NCBI GenBank assembly: GCA_040007095.1
Contig: JBDTVS010000066.1
Coordinates: 1-36,399, forward strand
Direction of reading: 5' to 3'
Length of the DNA: 36,399 bases
Origin: JBDTVS01 sp040007095
Lineage (GTDB): Bacteria; Acidobacteriota; Vicinamibacteria; Vicinamibacterales; CAVVIG01
Both the position numbers and the translations under genes were made by a program. Under the pieces are notes generated by a model. That model was not told where the DNA came from. It searched no databases and saw nothing but the letters and a program-made list of their open reading frames with translations. Below are positions 8,877-18,206 of this stretch, piece after piece (position 1 is the stretch's first letter; each line of letters opens with the position of its first letter).

Positions 8877-9884
8877 ATGTCGCGCCTGAAGCGTCGCGCC
8901 TTCCTGGGGCACGTCGCGCTTGCCGGCGCTATCGCGCGATGGTCGACGGGCCGCGCGCTCGCCCAGGACGGCAGACCGGCGACGCGAACGATCGATACCG
9001 ACACGTTGTCGATCGCCTACGAAGATCAGGGTGACCCTGCCGGCTTTCCCATCGTGCTCCTTCACGGTTTTCCAGACGACGTCCGCGCGTATGACAACGT
9101 AGTGCCGCCGCTCCTCCGGGCCGGCTACCGGACGCTGGTGCCATACCTACGCGGCCACGGCCCTACGCGGTTTCGCGACGCAGGCGCTCCACGGATGGCC
9201 GAGCAGGCGGCTCTGGGCCAGGACGTCATCGACTTCGCCGACGCGCTGGGGCTGCCGCGCTTTGCGGTGGCCGGCTACGATTGGGGCGGACGAGCCGCCG
9301 CGGTCGTGGCCGCGTTGCGCCCGGACCGTGCGCGGGCCGCCGTGCTCGTGGCCGGCTACACTATTCAGAACACGGTCGCGCCCCCGAGGCCGGTGTCGGC
9401 CGAGGCCGCCCAGCGCCTCTGGTACCAGTGGTACTTCAACACTGAACAGGGCCGCGCCGGGTTGGAAGCGAACCGACGAGACATCTGCCTCGTCTTGTGG
9501 CGTCAGATATCACCGACGTGGCGCTTCTCCAACGAGACGTTCGACCGCACGGCTCCGTCGTTCGACAACCCCGATTTCGTGGACGTCGTGATCCACTCCT
9601 ACCGGCACCGTATCGGCAATGCTCCTGGCGAGTTGCGCTTCAGGGACACGGAACGCAGGCTGGCCGCGCGCCCGCCGATTACCGTGCCGTCCATCGTCCT
9701 CTACGGCGCCGACGACGGCGTGGTTCGCCCGACGAGCGAGGCCTCGGCTGCCGAACGTGCCGTCTTTGTGGAGCTGGTCGCACGCCGTGTCATCCCCGGA
9801 GTCGGCCATTTCATGCCCCGTGAAGCGCCCGCCGAGATGTCGTCGGCGTTGCTCGAAGTCCTGACCAGCACACGCAATCGGTAG
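8877..9884 (+). CDS. Tat-exported alpha/beta hydrolase, epoxide-hydrolase-like
   Basis: I place the start at the ATG at 8877 because it gives a compact twin-arginine signal (RLKRRAFLGH, then an Ala-rich hydrophobic segment ending at RALAQ). An upstream in-frame GTG or ATG would add only unlikely sequence. The mature enzyme has the oxyanion motif LHGFPDD, the nucleophile elbow VAGYDWGGRA with Asp in the nucleophile position as in epoxide hydrolases and haloacetate dehalogenases, the acid-region segment VLYGADDGVV, and the catalytic His in PGVGHFMPREAP. All parts of the triad are present, so it is probably active in the periplasm. The substrate is unknown. Confidence 0.88.
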   Translation: MSRLKRRAFLGHVALAGAIARWSTGRALAQDGRPATRTIDTDTLSIAYEDQGDPAGFPIVLLHGFPDDVRAYDNVVPPLLRAGYRTLVPYLRGHGPTRFRDAGAPRMAEQAALGQDVIDFADALGLPRFAVAGYDWGGRAAAVVAALRPDRARAAVLVAGYTIQNTVAPPRPVSAEAAQRLWYQWYFNTEQGRAGLEANRRDICLVLWRQISPTWRFSNETFDRTAPSFDNPDFVDVVIHSYRHRIGNAPGELRFRDTERRLAARPPITVPSIVLYGADDGVVRPTSEASAAERAVFVELVARRVIPGVGHFMPREAPAEMSSALLEVLTSTRNR

Positions 9885-10125
9885 TGGCTCGAATCCCGAC
9901 GTCGCTCACGATCTGCGTGGTGCGCGAAGGTGGGCAAGCATCTTCGCCACGGCGACGAGGAGAAGGCCGAGGGGCCGCTTCCCCGGTCTGACCGTCGATC
10001 AGGCGCGCGCGCAGGTCGAGCGGGCGAATGTCCTCCTTCGTGACGGCGTCGATCCCAATCCGAAGCATGCCAGTCCGACCGCGTCGACTCCAATCGTCCT
10101 GTTCTCTACGCTCGCCGACCAGTTC

Positions 10126-10995
10126 CTAGAGGCTCGCGCCGTACTGCGACTGGCTCATCGGCAGCGTCTTTCGAGAGAGCGCATTGGGGGCGTTGAACCG
10201 GTCGTCGCGCACGTATTCGTAGAAATCGCCGCGGGTGGCGTTGGTGCCGCTCTTGGTCACCGCGTTGATGTAGCCACCCAGCGCGCGGCCCAGCTCAGCC
10301 TGACCACCCGAGGTGACCACCTGAAACTGCTCCACGGCTTCCACGCCGTACGGAATGCCGCTCAGCCCCGCGGCGTCGTCATTCGCGGACAGGCCGTCCA
10401 CGATGAAGCTGTTGGAGAAATTGCGCTGGCTCCCGATGGAGATCCCCTGCCCCGGCACCGCCGATGTTTCGGCAAACAGTTGCGTGCTGCCGACGTTGGT
10501 CGGCGACACCCCAGGGACGAGCAGCGCCAACTCCAGGAAGTTCCGTCCGTTCATCGGCAGACTGCGGACCTCAGTCTCCGAGATGGTCGCCGCAATCTGG
10601 CTGCGGGCCGCCTCGAGGACGGTGGCGTCAGCGGTCACCGTGACCGTCGTGTCGATTCCGCTGACGCTGAGCGTCACGGGTAGTTCGAACGCAGCACCAG
10701 CCGGCACGGACAAGTGACGCACGGCGTCTTGAAACCCCGACTCACGCACCGTGATTTCGTACAGGCCGACACTGAGGTAGGGAAGCCGAAACCGCCCCGC
10801 CTGATCGGTGGTCGTAGTCGTCGTCAGGTTCGTTTGCTCCTGGCGGGCCGTGACCTGAGCGTCTGTCACGACGGCGCCAGACTGGTCCGTCACCCGCCCG
10901 CTGACACTGGCGAGATCAACCGACTGCTGCCCGAGTGCGACGGGGGCGGCCGGACCGATGGCACAAAGAAGGGTGACGATTGCTGCAACCCTCAT
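10126..10995 (-). pseudogene. Oar-type TonB-dependent receptor, N-terminal stub only
   Basis: The start at 10995 has a strong GGGAGGAG site just upstream, and the protein opens with a signal peptide ending at ALGQQ. Residues about 30-105 are a carboxypeptidase-regulatory-like domain (VSGRVTDQSGAVVTDAQV, TDQAGRFRLPYLSVG). The plug domain follows (LPMNGRNFLELALLVPGV, NFSNSFIVDGLSANDDA, EQFQVVTSGGQAELGRALGG, INAVTKSGTN). The frame stops right after SQSQYGASL, where family members continue for another 700-900 residues of barrel. The product could not form a channel. No matching barrel portion lies downstream in the window. Confidence 0.85.
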
Positions 10996-11074
10996 GAACT
11001 CCTCCCGGAACGCGTCCTGTTGACTCGTGCGCGATCGCGCTGCCGGCGCTCTCCAGATCCCCACGCGCGCCGTC

Positions 11075-11494
11075 TCAATCCGCCACTGCGACTGCGACTC
11101 CGAACGTTCGCGCGACGACGGGCATCGCCCCCGCGGAGACGCGGCGACTCGCCGGGCGTGTGAGGTACGAAACCGCCAGCGACCCGATCAACGCGAGGGG
11201 CAGCAAGAACAAGGGTCCGTCGCCGGCCAGATAGTGCGCGACCGATGCCGCGATCCACATGAAGGTGAAGCCTGCGTAGGCCCATTCCTTCAACGTCGGC
11301 AGCCGTGGCAGGAGCAGCACGATGGCGCCGGCCAGCTTGGCGATGCCGAGCAGGACCCGCAACTGCTGCGGGTATCCTACGTGACGGAAATTCTCGACCG
11401 CCGCGGGACTGGTAGTGAGATAACTGAAAGCGGCCAACAGCGGCACGATCGTTACGAGACCCGTGGCTCCCCAGTACGCGATGTTTCGTTGCAT
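11075..11494 (-). CDS. DoxX-like inner-membrane protein
   Basis: A 139-residue protein with four hydrophobic helices. It carries the DoxX-like signature around FRHVGYPQQLRVLLGIAKLAGAIV, then LPRLPTLKEWAYAGFTF and ASVAHYLAGDG. A GAGGAGG ribosome-binding site stands 4 nt before the ATG. DoxX-like proteins are small membrane proteins linked to redox or organic-compound stress; the exact role is unknown. It lies 79 bp upstream of the receptor stub in the same direction and may share its transcript. The frame is intact. Confidence 0.85.
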   Translation of the reverse strand: MQRNIAYWGATGLVTIVPLLAAFSYLTTSPAAVENFRHVGYPQQLRVLLGIAKLAGAIVLLLPRLPTLKEWAYAGFTFMWIAASVAHYLAGDGPLFLLPLALIGSLAVSYLTRPASRRVSAGAMPVVARTFGVAVAVAD

Positions 11495-11866
11495 GCTGCC
11501 TCCTCATAGAAGTTGCGAGCTTCCTGGCCGTCAGCGCATCACCGCGCCGCGGCCGCTACATGCAATGGCAAGAGCGGTGCCTGGTTGCAGCAACAGCACT
11601 CTCCAGTCCTTCGCCTCGGGAATTCGGCCCAGATCGAAGAGGTCCGCCCTTGCGCGGGGAGCCAGCGGCGGACATCTACATCGCGCCCGGTGCACGGTGG
11701 CAGACGGTACGTGCGTTTTCGAACGCCGCTCGGCGGGGAAGCCGTCACGGCGCACCCGGCGAGCGTTTACATTCTTGTCACTGTCCCGTTGCATCCGCGT
11801 GAGCGGTTCAGGGCAAGATTGGTCCCCGCAGTCACGTGCAAATGTCAACCAAGGAGTCACATCTTG
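11495..11866. other. Divergent intergenic region
   Basis: This lies between the minus-strand DoxX-like gene and the plus-strand phytase-like gene. Long open frames cross it on both strands but carry no recognisable domain, and the phytase-like gene has a good start further downstream. Apart from the 11-bp repeats at 11766-11792, I see nothing defined. Confidence 0.45.
11766..11792 (+). promoter_or_regulatory. Three 11-bp-spaced GTTAC-like repeats (candidate Pho box)
   Basis: TTTAC, GTCAC and GTTGC occur at exact 11-bp steps (11766, 11777, 11788), about 75-100 bp before the phytase-like start codon. Direct repeats one helical turn apart are the usual target of PhoB/OmpR-family regulators. The repeats are imperfect, so this is a suggestion supported mainly by similar arrays elsewhere in the window. 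Confidence 0.3.
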
Positions 11867-13279
11867 ATGACCCGGATCGCTGTTGCCACCGCTTTGTTGT
11901 TCGTCCTTCTGCTCGCGCCGGTAAGTTACGCGGCCGATCCCGTTCTCGTTGCGATCGGGAGTATCAGCCCCTTCTACGAGGATTTCGCTGTGCAGACGGC
12001 AGGTCCGCTCGAAAACGGCATCCCGGGGAATCGCCTGGGTGGGATCGGGTCCGCACTAGCCTACCTGGGCGGCGATTTGTTCCTTGCGCTTCCGGATCGT
12101 GGGCCCAATGCCAAGCCGTACGCCAAGTGTCTCGACGACACGGCCTCCTACATCAATCGCTTTCATACGTTGCACATGACGTTGGCGCCAAGCGATCCGG
12201 GTTCGGTGCTGCCATTTACGTTGACACCGATGCTCGTCGCGACGACGTTGCTCTCGAGCCGCACGCCGCTCGTGTATGGCAGCGGCTGTGATGGCGTCGG
12301 CAGCGGCGTCCCTCCCTTGAACGCGATCGATCGGACCTACTATTTCACCGGGCGGTCGGACAACTTCGAGATCGGCCCCACCTCGACACACCCTCGCAAC
12401 GGCCGACTTGACACCGAGGGCATTCGCGTATCGAACGACCTGCGTCATGTGTACATCTCCGACGAGTACGGGCCCTACGTGTACGAATTCGATCGGCTCT
12501 CGGGACAACGGACGCGGGCATTCTTGCTGCCCCCCAAGTTTGCCGTGAACCATCTGAGCGCGGTCGGCGCCAACGAGATCAGCGGCAACGTGTCGGGGCG
12601 CGTCGGGAACAAGGGTATGGAAGGGCTCGCCATCACGCCGAATGGACGAACCCTTGTTGGAGCCATGCAGAGCCCACTACTACAGGATGGGGGCACCGAC
12701 ACGGGTCAGAATGTCAGGCTCGTCGCGATTGACATCGCCACCGGCAAGACCAGGGAGTTCGCCTACCACCTGGACTCCGTGAAGACGACCATCAGCGAAA
12801 TTCTGGCCATCAACAATCATGAATTCCTGGTCGACGAGCGCGACAGCAAGGGCTTCGTGGATGCAGCGGATTCGGTCGCCGTCGTCAAGAAGCTGTACAA
12901 GATCGATCTGCAGGCCGCAGCGGATGTGAGCGAGATCAGCGGCAATCTGAATCTTGCGGCGAAAGCCGTCCCTAAAGAGTTGTTCCTCGACGTCGTCGCC
13001 GCCCTCAACGCGAACGGCATCCAATCGTTTGCCGTGCCCGCGAAGCTCGAGGGCATTGCATTCGGTCAGGACATCGTCGTCGGAGATGTCGTGAAGCACA
13101 CGCTCTACATCGCCAACGACAACGACTACACCCCGGTCGTCCCGAACGTGAACTATCCGACGGGTGCTGCCGAAAATCCCAACAAGTTCTTCGTGTTCGC
13201 GTTCGACGCGGCCGACCTGCCGGAGTACATATCCCAGCAGATCAGGACGGGCCGGCGCGACGATGACGAGGATCGGTGA
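11867..13279 (+). CDS. Secreted esterase-like phytase-domain protein
   Basis: A 470-residue protein of the 'esterase-like activity of phytase' propeller family (PF13449 type). The start at 11867 is chosen because it follows an AAGGAG site and opens directly with a signal peptide (ALLFVLLLAPVSYAA). Landmarks are GNRLGGIGSALAY, LPDRGPNAKPY, the repeated NGRLDTEGIRVS, HVYISDEYGPYVYEFD, GNKGMEGLAITPNGRTL, VDERDSKGF and IANDNDYT. The family is periplasmic or extracellular and is inferred to act on phosphoesters. The ABC-transporter gene starts 3 bp after the stop, so the two are probably one operon. The Asp-rich C-terminus is unusual but matches that of the phosphoesterase at 20831. Confidence 0.88.
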   Translation: MTRIAVATALLFVLLLAPVSYAADPVLVAIGSISPFYEDFAVQTAGPLENGIPGNRLGGIGSALAYLGGDLFLALPDRGPNAKPYAKCLDDTASYINRFHTLHMTLAPSDPGSVLPFTLTPMLVATTLLSSRTPLVYGSGCDGVGSGVPPLNAIDRTYYFTGRSDNFEIGPTSTHPRNGRLDTEGIRVSNDLRHVYISDEYGPYVYEFDRLSGQRTRAFLLPPKFAVNHLSAVGANEISGNVSGRVGNKGMEGLAITPNGRTLVGAMQSPLLQDGGTDTGQNVRLVAIDIATGKTREFAYHLDSVKTTISEILAINNHEFLVDERDSKGFVDAADSVAVVKKLYKIDLQAAADVSEISGNLNLAAKAVPKELFLDVVAALNANGIQSFAVPAKLEGIAFGQDIVVGDVVKHTLYIANDNDYTPVVPNVNYPTGAAENPNKFFVFAFDAADLPEYISQQIRTGRRDDDEDR

Positions 13280-13282
13280 GGC

Positions 13283-14314
13283 ATGCGAGCCAGGTCCGTG
13301 GCGTGCGTCTCGGCGGGAGAGCGACCGGCGTTGGAGGCTCTCGCCGTGGCGAAGCGCTTTGGGAACCGCCAGGTTCTCTCGGGCGTCGACCTCATTGCAC
13401 AGTCCGGTCGGCTGCACGGGCTTCTTGGCCCGAACGGCGCCGGGAAGACGACGTTGATGCGTGTCTTGCTCGGGCTCGTCCGGCGCGATTCTGGCACGGT
13501 CCGACTCCTCGGTTGTGGCGTGAACCCGACCAACGGATCCTTACCCGACGGCGTCGCTGGCTTCGTGGAGACTCCCGCCTTCTATCCGTACCTGTCGGGA
13601 CGACGAAATCTCGCGTTGCTCGCCCATCTCGATCGCCACGACGGCGCCGTCCGGCGGCCCGGAGCTGGTCACGTCCTCGAGCAAGTCGGTCTCAGTGGGC
13701 ATGCCGAGATCGCCGTGGCACACTACTCGGCCGGGATGCGTCAACGTCTCGGCTTGGCTGCTGCTCTTTTGCGCTCTCCCCGGTTGCTCTTCCTCGACGA
13801 GCCCACGAACTCTCTCGACCCGGCCGGCGCGCGCGACGTGCGAGCCGTCGCCAGGCGGCTGGTGCACGAAGGCGCGGCCGTCGTATGGAGCAGCCACGAC
13901 ATGGCAGAGGTCGAGGAACTGTGCGCCACGCTCACCATCATCAACCGTGGCTGCGTTATCTTCGCCGGCACGGTCGACGAACTGCAGAAGTTGGCACCCG
14001 CCTCGGTTCATTCCCTACGCACGAGCGACGACCGCGCTGCGCTCAGCCTGGCGGCGCAGCGGCAGGGTCCGCACGTGAAAGTGGCGCCCGCCAGAGACGG
14101 CGGCCTCGAGGTCTCGGCCGCCACCGATGCCCTCGACGCCTACGTCATCGCGCTCGGATGCGCCGGTGTCGCCGTTCGCGTTCTGGAGCGCCGAACGCGC
14201 TCGCTCGAGTCGCTGTTCCTCGAGCTCACGGGATCTGCCGGCAGGAGGGAGGCGCTCGGACCGGCGTCACGCGCTGACTCGTCCGGCCGGCAAGCTGCGC
14301 CGGTCGTTTCATGA
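13283..14314 (+). CDS. ABC transporter ATP-binding protein
   Basis: A 343-residue ATPase with Walker A GPNGAGKTTLM, Q-loop region VAGFVETPAFYPYLSG, signature YSAGMRQRLG, Walker B LLFLDEPTNSLD and H-loop SSHDM. The signature reads SAGMR rather than SGGQ, as is normal in ABC-2 exporter ATPases of the CcmA/NatA type. The C-terminal 110 residues form the usual regulatory extension. A GTGAGGC site precedes the ATG. It overlaps the permease gene by 4 bp. The substrate cannot be deduced. Confidence 0.93.
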   Translation: MRARSVACVSAGERPALEALAVAKRFGNRQVLSGVDLIAQSGRLHGLLGPNGAGKTTLMRVLLGLVRRDSGTVRLLGCGVNPTNGSLPDGVAGFVETPAFYPYLSGRRNLALLAHLDRHDGAVRRPGAGHVLEQVGLSGHAEIAVAHYSAGMRQRLGLAAALLRSPRLLFLDEPTNSLDPAGARDVRAVARRLVHEGAAVVWSSHDMAEVEELCATLTIINRGCVIFAGTVDELQKLAPASVHSLRTSDDRAALSLAAQRQGPHVKVAPARDGGLEVSAATDALDAYVIALGCAGVAVRVLERRTRSLESLFLELTGSAGRREALGPASRADSSGRQAAPVVS

Positions 14315-15129
14315 GCGTGCCCGGTTCTCTTGCGGTGACTCGCGTCGAGTGCGCGAAGCTCGCGGCGCAGCTCAAAACGCACCTCGTCCTCGCCGCATGT
14401 GTGATCAGCCCCTTCGCCTTCGCGGCGGCAATGCGCGTGCAGAGCAGTCTGCCAGAGGACACGTTGTTCGGCCGTTGCGTGAAGGAGTCAGGCTTTGCGG
14501 TACCGCTGGTCGTGCTGGGGTTCGCCGCACTGTGGGTGTTCCCGGCTCTGTCGAGCGTCGTCGGCGGGGACCTTTTCTCGGCAGAGGATCGCTACGGGAC
14601 GTGGACGACCCTGCTTACCCGTTCGCGCTGCCGAAGCGAAGTGTTCGCCGGAAAAGTGCTGACGGCGATGGGCTTCTCCGCGCTCACGGTGGCCGCCCTG
14701 GCGGCGAGCAGCGTTGCCGCCGGAGTGCTCATCGTCGGTCCCCAACCGCTCGTCGACCTATCCGGCACCCTGCTTCCCTCTGCGCAAGCGCTGAATCGTA
14801 TCGCTCTGGCGTGGGCGTCGGTGCTCCCACCGGCCCTCGCCTTCACGGCTCTCGCCGTACTGTTGTCAGTGGCCACGCGTAGCAGTGCTGCTGGCATCGG
14901 ACTACCCGTCGTCGCGGGACTGACGATGCAGCTCTACGCCTTTGTGGATGGCCCCGAGCTGATCCGCCGTCTGCTCATCACCTCTGCTTTCGGCGCGTGG
15001 CACGGGCTCCTGGCCGAACCGCCTTTCTACGGGCCGCTGATCTCCGGAATGGCCGTCAGCACCGCCTATCTTCTCGTCTGCCTGTTGATTGCGTACGGCA
15101 TGCTCAGACGCCGGGACATTAGTCGGTGA
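14311..15129 (+). CDS. ABC-2 type transporter permease
   Basis: A 272-residue membrane protein with about six hydrophobic helices and the ABC-2 cytoplasmic signature GGDLFSAEDRYGTWTTLLTR followed by SRSEVFAGK-like residues (here CRSEVFAGK). It partners the ATPase gene, overlapping it by 4 bp (ATGA), and its stop overlaps the next start (TGATG). This indicates tight translational coupling of a three-gene export unit. Confidence 0.9.
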   Translation: MSVPGSLAVTRVECAKLAAQLKTHLVLAACVISPFAFAAAMRVQSSLPEDTLFGRCVKESGFAVPLVVLGFAALWVFPALSSVVGGDLFSAEDRYGTWTTLLTRSRCRSEVFAGKVLTAMGFSALTVAALAASSVAAGVLIVGPQPLVDLSGTLLPSAQALNRIALAWASVLPPALAFTALAVLLSVATRSSAAGIGLPVVAGLTMQLYAFVDGPELIRRLLITSAFGAWHGLLAEPPFYGPLISGMAVSTAYLLVCLLIAYGMLRRRDISR

Positions 15130-15569
15130 TGCGCGCGCTGGGCATCGGTTTTCGCGGCGCACTCGCCGCTCTCACGGGCGTCGTGGTGTTCGGTTGCGGG
15201 CCGAGCCCGATCACGTCGGGCCGGATCGAAGCGGCGATCGAGCCAACGTTCGCCAACCTGGCCCACGTTCAGATCTCGTGGTTGGGTTTGCCGCCGATGG
15301 CTGCGTCGGACTTCGCAGTGACGGCGAGCTGCAGTCGGCTCTTGGCAGGGAGCAGCGCCGGAGCTGGCGATTGGCGATGCAGGCTGGTCTGGAAGGGGCC
15401 CGACAGCCAGACTCTGCACGACGCCTACGACCTCGTGGTGACGAGCGACGGCTGTTATACGGCCACCGCCGCCGAGGACACCCTCGGCGGCCCCACCCTC
15501 ACGTCGCGGGACGGCCGCGACGTGAGAAATCTTCTCTACGCGTTCGAAGGGTGTTTCGATACAGCGTGA
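15129..15569 (+). CDS. Putative lipoprotein of the ABC operon
   Basis: A 146-residue protein. I start it at the ATG at 15129, which overlaps the permease stop; a GTG one codon earlier is also possible. The N-terminus has a hydrophobic stretch and a lipobox-like VVFGC, so the mature protein would be lipid-anchored at Cys. The mature part has four further cysteines (in SCSRL, WRCRL, GCYTA and EGCFD) that could pair as disulfides. No family is recognised. Position suggests an accessory component of the exporter. Confidence 0.75.
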   Translation: MRALGIGFRGALAALTGVVVFGCGPSPITSGRIEAAIEPTFANLAHVQISWLGLPPMAASDFAVTASCSRLLAGSSAGAGDWRCRLVWKGPDSQTLHDAYDLVVTSDGCYTATAAEDTLGGPTLTSRDGRDVRNLLYAFEGCFDTA

Positions 15570-15576
15570 TGAAATA

Positions 15577-15611
15577 GGGGCTCACGGCCGCCTCGGCTGT
15601 GAGCCCCGTTT
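15577..15611. terminator. Bidirectional terminator hairpin
   Basis: A 13-bp stem (GGGGCTCACGGCC with GGCTGTGAGCCCC, one G-T wobble) closes a 5-nt loop and is followed by GTTT. It sits between the convergent ends of the lipoprotein gene and the first phosphoesterase gene. Confidence 0.75.
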
Positions 15612-15629
15612 CGGCGGCATCGAACACGT

Positions 15630-18206
15630 TCACCGACGGGCCAGCTGGAGGAGGGACTCGAATGACGAGTGCTTTCGCTCCATCGGCTTGCCGAAGTTGT
15701 ACGGTGTGTCGAATCCTTTGACAGAGTGCCAGATCGCCCGGTTCATGAGGTCAGCCGGGGCTGAATCCGGGTCCGAACTGTCAATCGTCATGGAAAACTT
15801 GGCCAGGTCGCGCTCTAGCCCCGTCAGGCCGGCCAACTGCGGATTCATCTGGTCGAGCGGGATCTGGTTGGGTCGTGCGGTGTACGGGGTGAAGTCGGGC
15901 TTCCATGTGAACGCGCTGAACATCGGCTCTGCGGCCGAATCGAACGCGTTGAGCGGCGACAGGCCCAGGATCTGCTCCATCGTCCGATACATGTTGACGA
16001 TCGAGAAAAAGCTGCTGTCAACGTAGCCGTGCTTGACGTACGGACTGATGGCGAAGCCCACCGTGCGATGACCGTCGACGTGATCGACACCGTCCTGCGA
16101 ATCGTCTTCGGTGACGAAGATCGCTGACTCCTTCCAGTACTTGCTGTGTGAGATCGCCTCGACGATCCGCCCGAGCGCCAGATCGTTGTCCGCCACTGCC
16201 GCACGCGGGGTCGGAAAGCCTGGGCTCGTGCCCTCGGTGTGGTCGTCGTACAACAGGATGAGCACCAGGTTCGGGAGGTTGCCATTCTTTTCGTACTCGG
16301 CGAACTCTTTCAGGAAGATCTCCGCCCGGTACTGATCCGGAACGCGACTTTCGGCCGCGGGATAGGTTGGACTGTAGATGTCGCGAAGGCCAACGATGAT
16401 GGCCTGGGCAGCGATACTGACCTTGGCGGTACCAAATTTCCAGTCGTTGTAGATGTCCGTCCAGGTGGCGTTGGCAGGCGTGATGGTGTTCGCACCACGC
16501 TCGCCGTAGGCCCGCACCGACAACCCGCGAGCTTTTGCGTGGTCGTAGATGGCATCGGTCGGGCCCAACAGCATCGGGTTCTGGTTATTGCGGGCGTTCC
16601 CGTACTTGTGCACCCATGTGCTGGGATACGCCTGCAGGCTCCAGCGATGGCCCAGAGCCGACTGGTCGCCCGGACCGTAGTAGTTGTCGAGCAGCATGAA
16701 TTGCTCCGCGAGCGCATGGTGGTTCGGTGTGACATCTCGCCCGAAATGCACCAGCGACGGATCGCCGTTGCCTTGCGGCATGTCGCCGAGCACCTGATCG
16801 TAGGTGCGGTTCTCCTTGATGACGTAGAACACGTGCTTGATCGGCGAGCGCTGGCCCGCATGGATCGGAATCGGACCGAGAGGACTCCCATGATCGTCGG
16901 GGCCCGACCCATGTCCGTCCGGAGGCAGGCTGAGGTTGTTCCGACGCACCTGCTGGGTGAAGCGTGCCAGATCCCGATTGTCGGGCACATCCAGGATCGA
17001 CACGACGCCGAGACGATCCGTGTAACTTCGGGCCTGTCCGGGCGTTGGAGCAATCGATCCGAATCCGTAGCCACTCGCGATGAAGAGCTGCTGGCCGGTC
17101 GCATCCAGCGCCACCGCCGTGGGGTACCAGCCCGTCGGAATCAGACCGCGCACGTCCCTTTCGTTGCCTCTGGCGTCGGTATCGACGATGGCAATGGCGT
17201 TCTCGGTGGCATTCGCGACGTACAGCGTTCGTCCATTCGGGCTCACGGTCACCGCGTTGGGCGAGCTGCCGGGAATCGGCACGCCTCCCCGCCCGGTTTC
17301 GCCGACCTGCAAAGTTTTCACAACGGTATCAGTCCGCGTGTTGATCACGGACACCGTGTCGCTGTTCGCGTTGGTGACAAACAACCGGTTGCCAATCGGA
17401 CTGAGGGCCATGCCCGTTGGATGCAGGCCCACGGAGATGGTTTTCACGACCGTGTCGCTCCTCGTATCGAGCACTGACACCGTTCCGGTGGTTGGAATGC
17501 CTGTCCGCCGGTCGACGACGACCGGAAACATCCCATCCGTGAAGTCACCCGGAGCTGGCACCACGCCTCCCCAATTGCTGACGTATACCTTCGATCCGTC
17601 GGCGGAGATGACCGCGGTGTAGGGATACGTGCCGACCGGCACCCTGCGGAGGATCGTCCGGGTTGTGGTGTCGATCACGGCGACCTCATTGGTCATGTTC
17701 AGCGCGACGTACAAGCGGGCGCCGTTCGCATCGAGCGTCAATCCGCTCGGCGCCGATGTTCCGGAAATCGGAATCGTGCCATCGGCGGCAAAGTTTCCGT
17801 TGGCGGCCGCACTGAAGATCTTGACGTCGTTGCTGGCGCCGCCGCCGACGTAAATCCTGTCGCCGTTCGGACTGAACGCGACGCCGACGAAGCTGTTCGC
17901 GATACTGATCGTTTGCTTGAGCGCCCGAGTATTCAGGTCGATGAGGTGCAACGCTCGAGGGTTGAAATTGCTGCCGGTCACGACCGCGAGCAGGCTGCCG
18001 TTGGGGCTGACAACCATCCCAAGCGGACGGTCGTTGACCTCGATGTGCGTCCCGGTTGGCGTGAGCGTTTGGCCGTTCGGCACCAGGATCCGGCCATCCT
18101 GTTGTACGCCAACCTCGATGCGTTGCCGGACTGCGAAGGCGGTGGCCGAAATCCCAGCGGCGATGGTCAGCATGGCTATCAAACGGCGAACAGGACGAGA
18201 TGGCAT
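15630..18206 (-). CDS. YVTN beta-propeller fused to phosphoesterase/phospholipase C-like domain
   Basis: An 858-residue secreted protein. A signal peptide (LIAMLTIAAGISATAFA) is followed by a YVTN-type propeller (about 40-430) with many repeats such as NRLFVTNANSDTVSVI and RTLYVANATENAIAIVD. The C-terminal half is a phosphoesterase of the acid-phosphatase/phospholipase C family (alkaline-phosphatase fold). KENRTYDQVLGD near residue 464 supplies the first metal-binding and nucleophile region. EDDSQDGVDHVDGHR near residue 702 supplies the other metal ligands. It likely hydrolyses phosphoesters outside the cell or in the periplasm. A paralogue of the same architecture lies at 20831 on the other strand, with a TonB receptor between them. 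Confidence 0.92.
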   Translation of the reverse strand: MPSRPVRRLIAMLTIAAGISATAFAVRQRIEVGVQQDGRILVPNGQTLTPTGTHIEVNDRPLGMVVSPNGSLLAVVTGSNFNPRALHLIDLNTRALKQTISIANSFVGVAFSPNGDRIYVGGGASNDVKIFSAAANGNFAADGTIPISGTSAPSGLTLDANGARLYVALNMTNEVAVIDTTTRTILRRVPVGTYPYTAVISADGSKVYVSNWGGVVPAPGDFTDGMFPVVVDRRTGIPTTGTVSVLDTRSDTVVKTISVGLHPTGMALSPIGNRLFVTNANSDTVSVINTRTDTVVKTLQVGETGRGGVPIPGSSPNAVTVSPNGRTLYVANATENAIAIVDTDARGNERDVRGLIPTGWYPTAVALDATGQQLFIASGYGFGSIAPTPGQARSYTDRLGVVSILDVPDNRDLARFTQQVRRNNLSLPPDGHGSGPDDHGSPLGPIPIHAGQRSPIKHVFYVIKENRTYDQVLGDMPQGNGDPSLVHFGRDVTPNHHALAEQFMLLDNYYGPGDQSALGHRWSLQAYPSTWVHKYGNARNNQNPMLLGPTDAIYDHAKARGLSVRAYGERGANTITPANATWTDIYNDWKFGTAKVSIAAQAIIVGLRDIYSPTYPAAESRVPDQYRAEIFLKEFAEYEKNGNLPNLVLILLYDDHTEGTSPGFPTPRAAVADNDLALGRIVEAISHSKYWKESAIFVTEDDSQDGVDHVDGHRTVGFAISPYVKHGYVDSSFFSIVNMYRTMEQILGLSPLNAFDSAAEPMFSAFTWKPDFTPYTARPNQIPLDQMNPQLAGLTGLERDLAKFSMTIDSSDPDSAPADLMNRAIWHSVKGFDTPYNFGKPMERKHSSFESLLQLARR

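Noticed and set aside
9885..10125. An ABC (ADOP/MacB-like) permease fragment on the plus strand, suggested by PGLTVDQARAQVE
   Set aside because: The match is one short, common-looking segment with nothing supporting it on either side.
11513..11866. A 118-codon N-terminal extension of the phytase-like protein
   Set aside because: It has no homology and would bury the signal peptide; the ATG at 11867 has an AAGGAG site.
16239..17477. A 412-codon plus-strand frame opposite the first phosphoesterase
   Set aside because: Antisense shadow without recognisable motifs or a good start.
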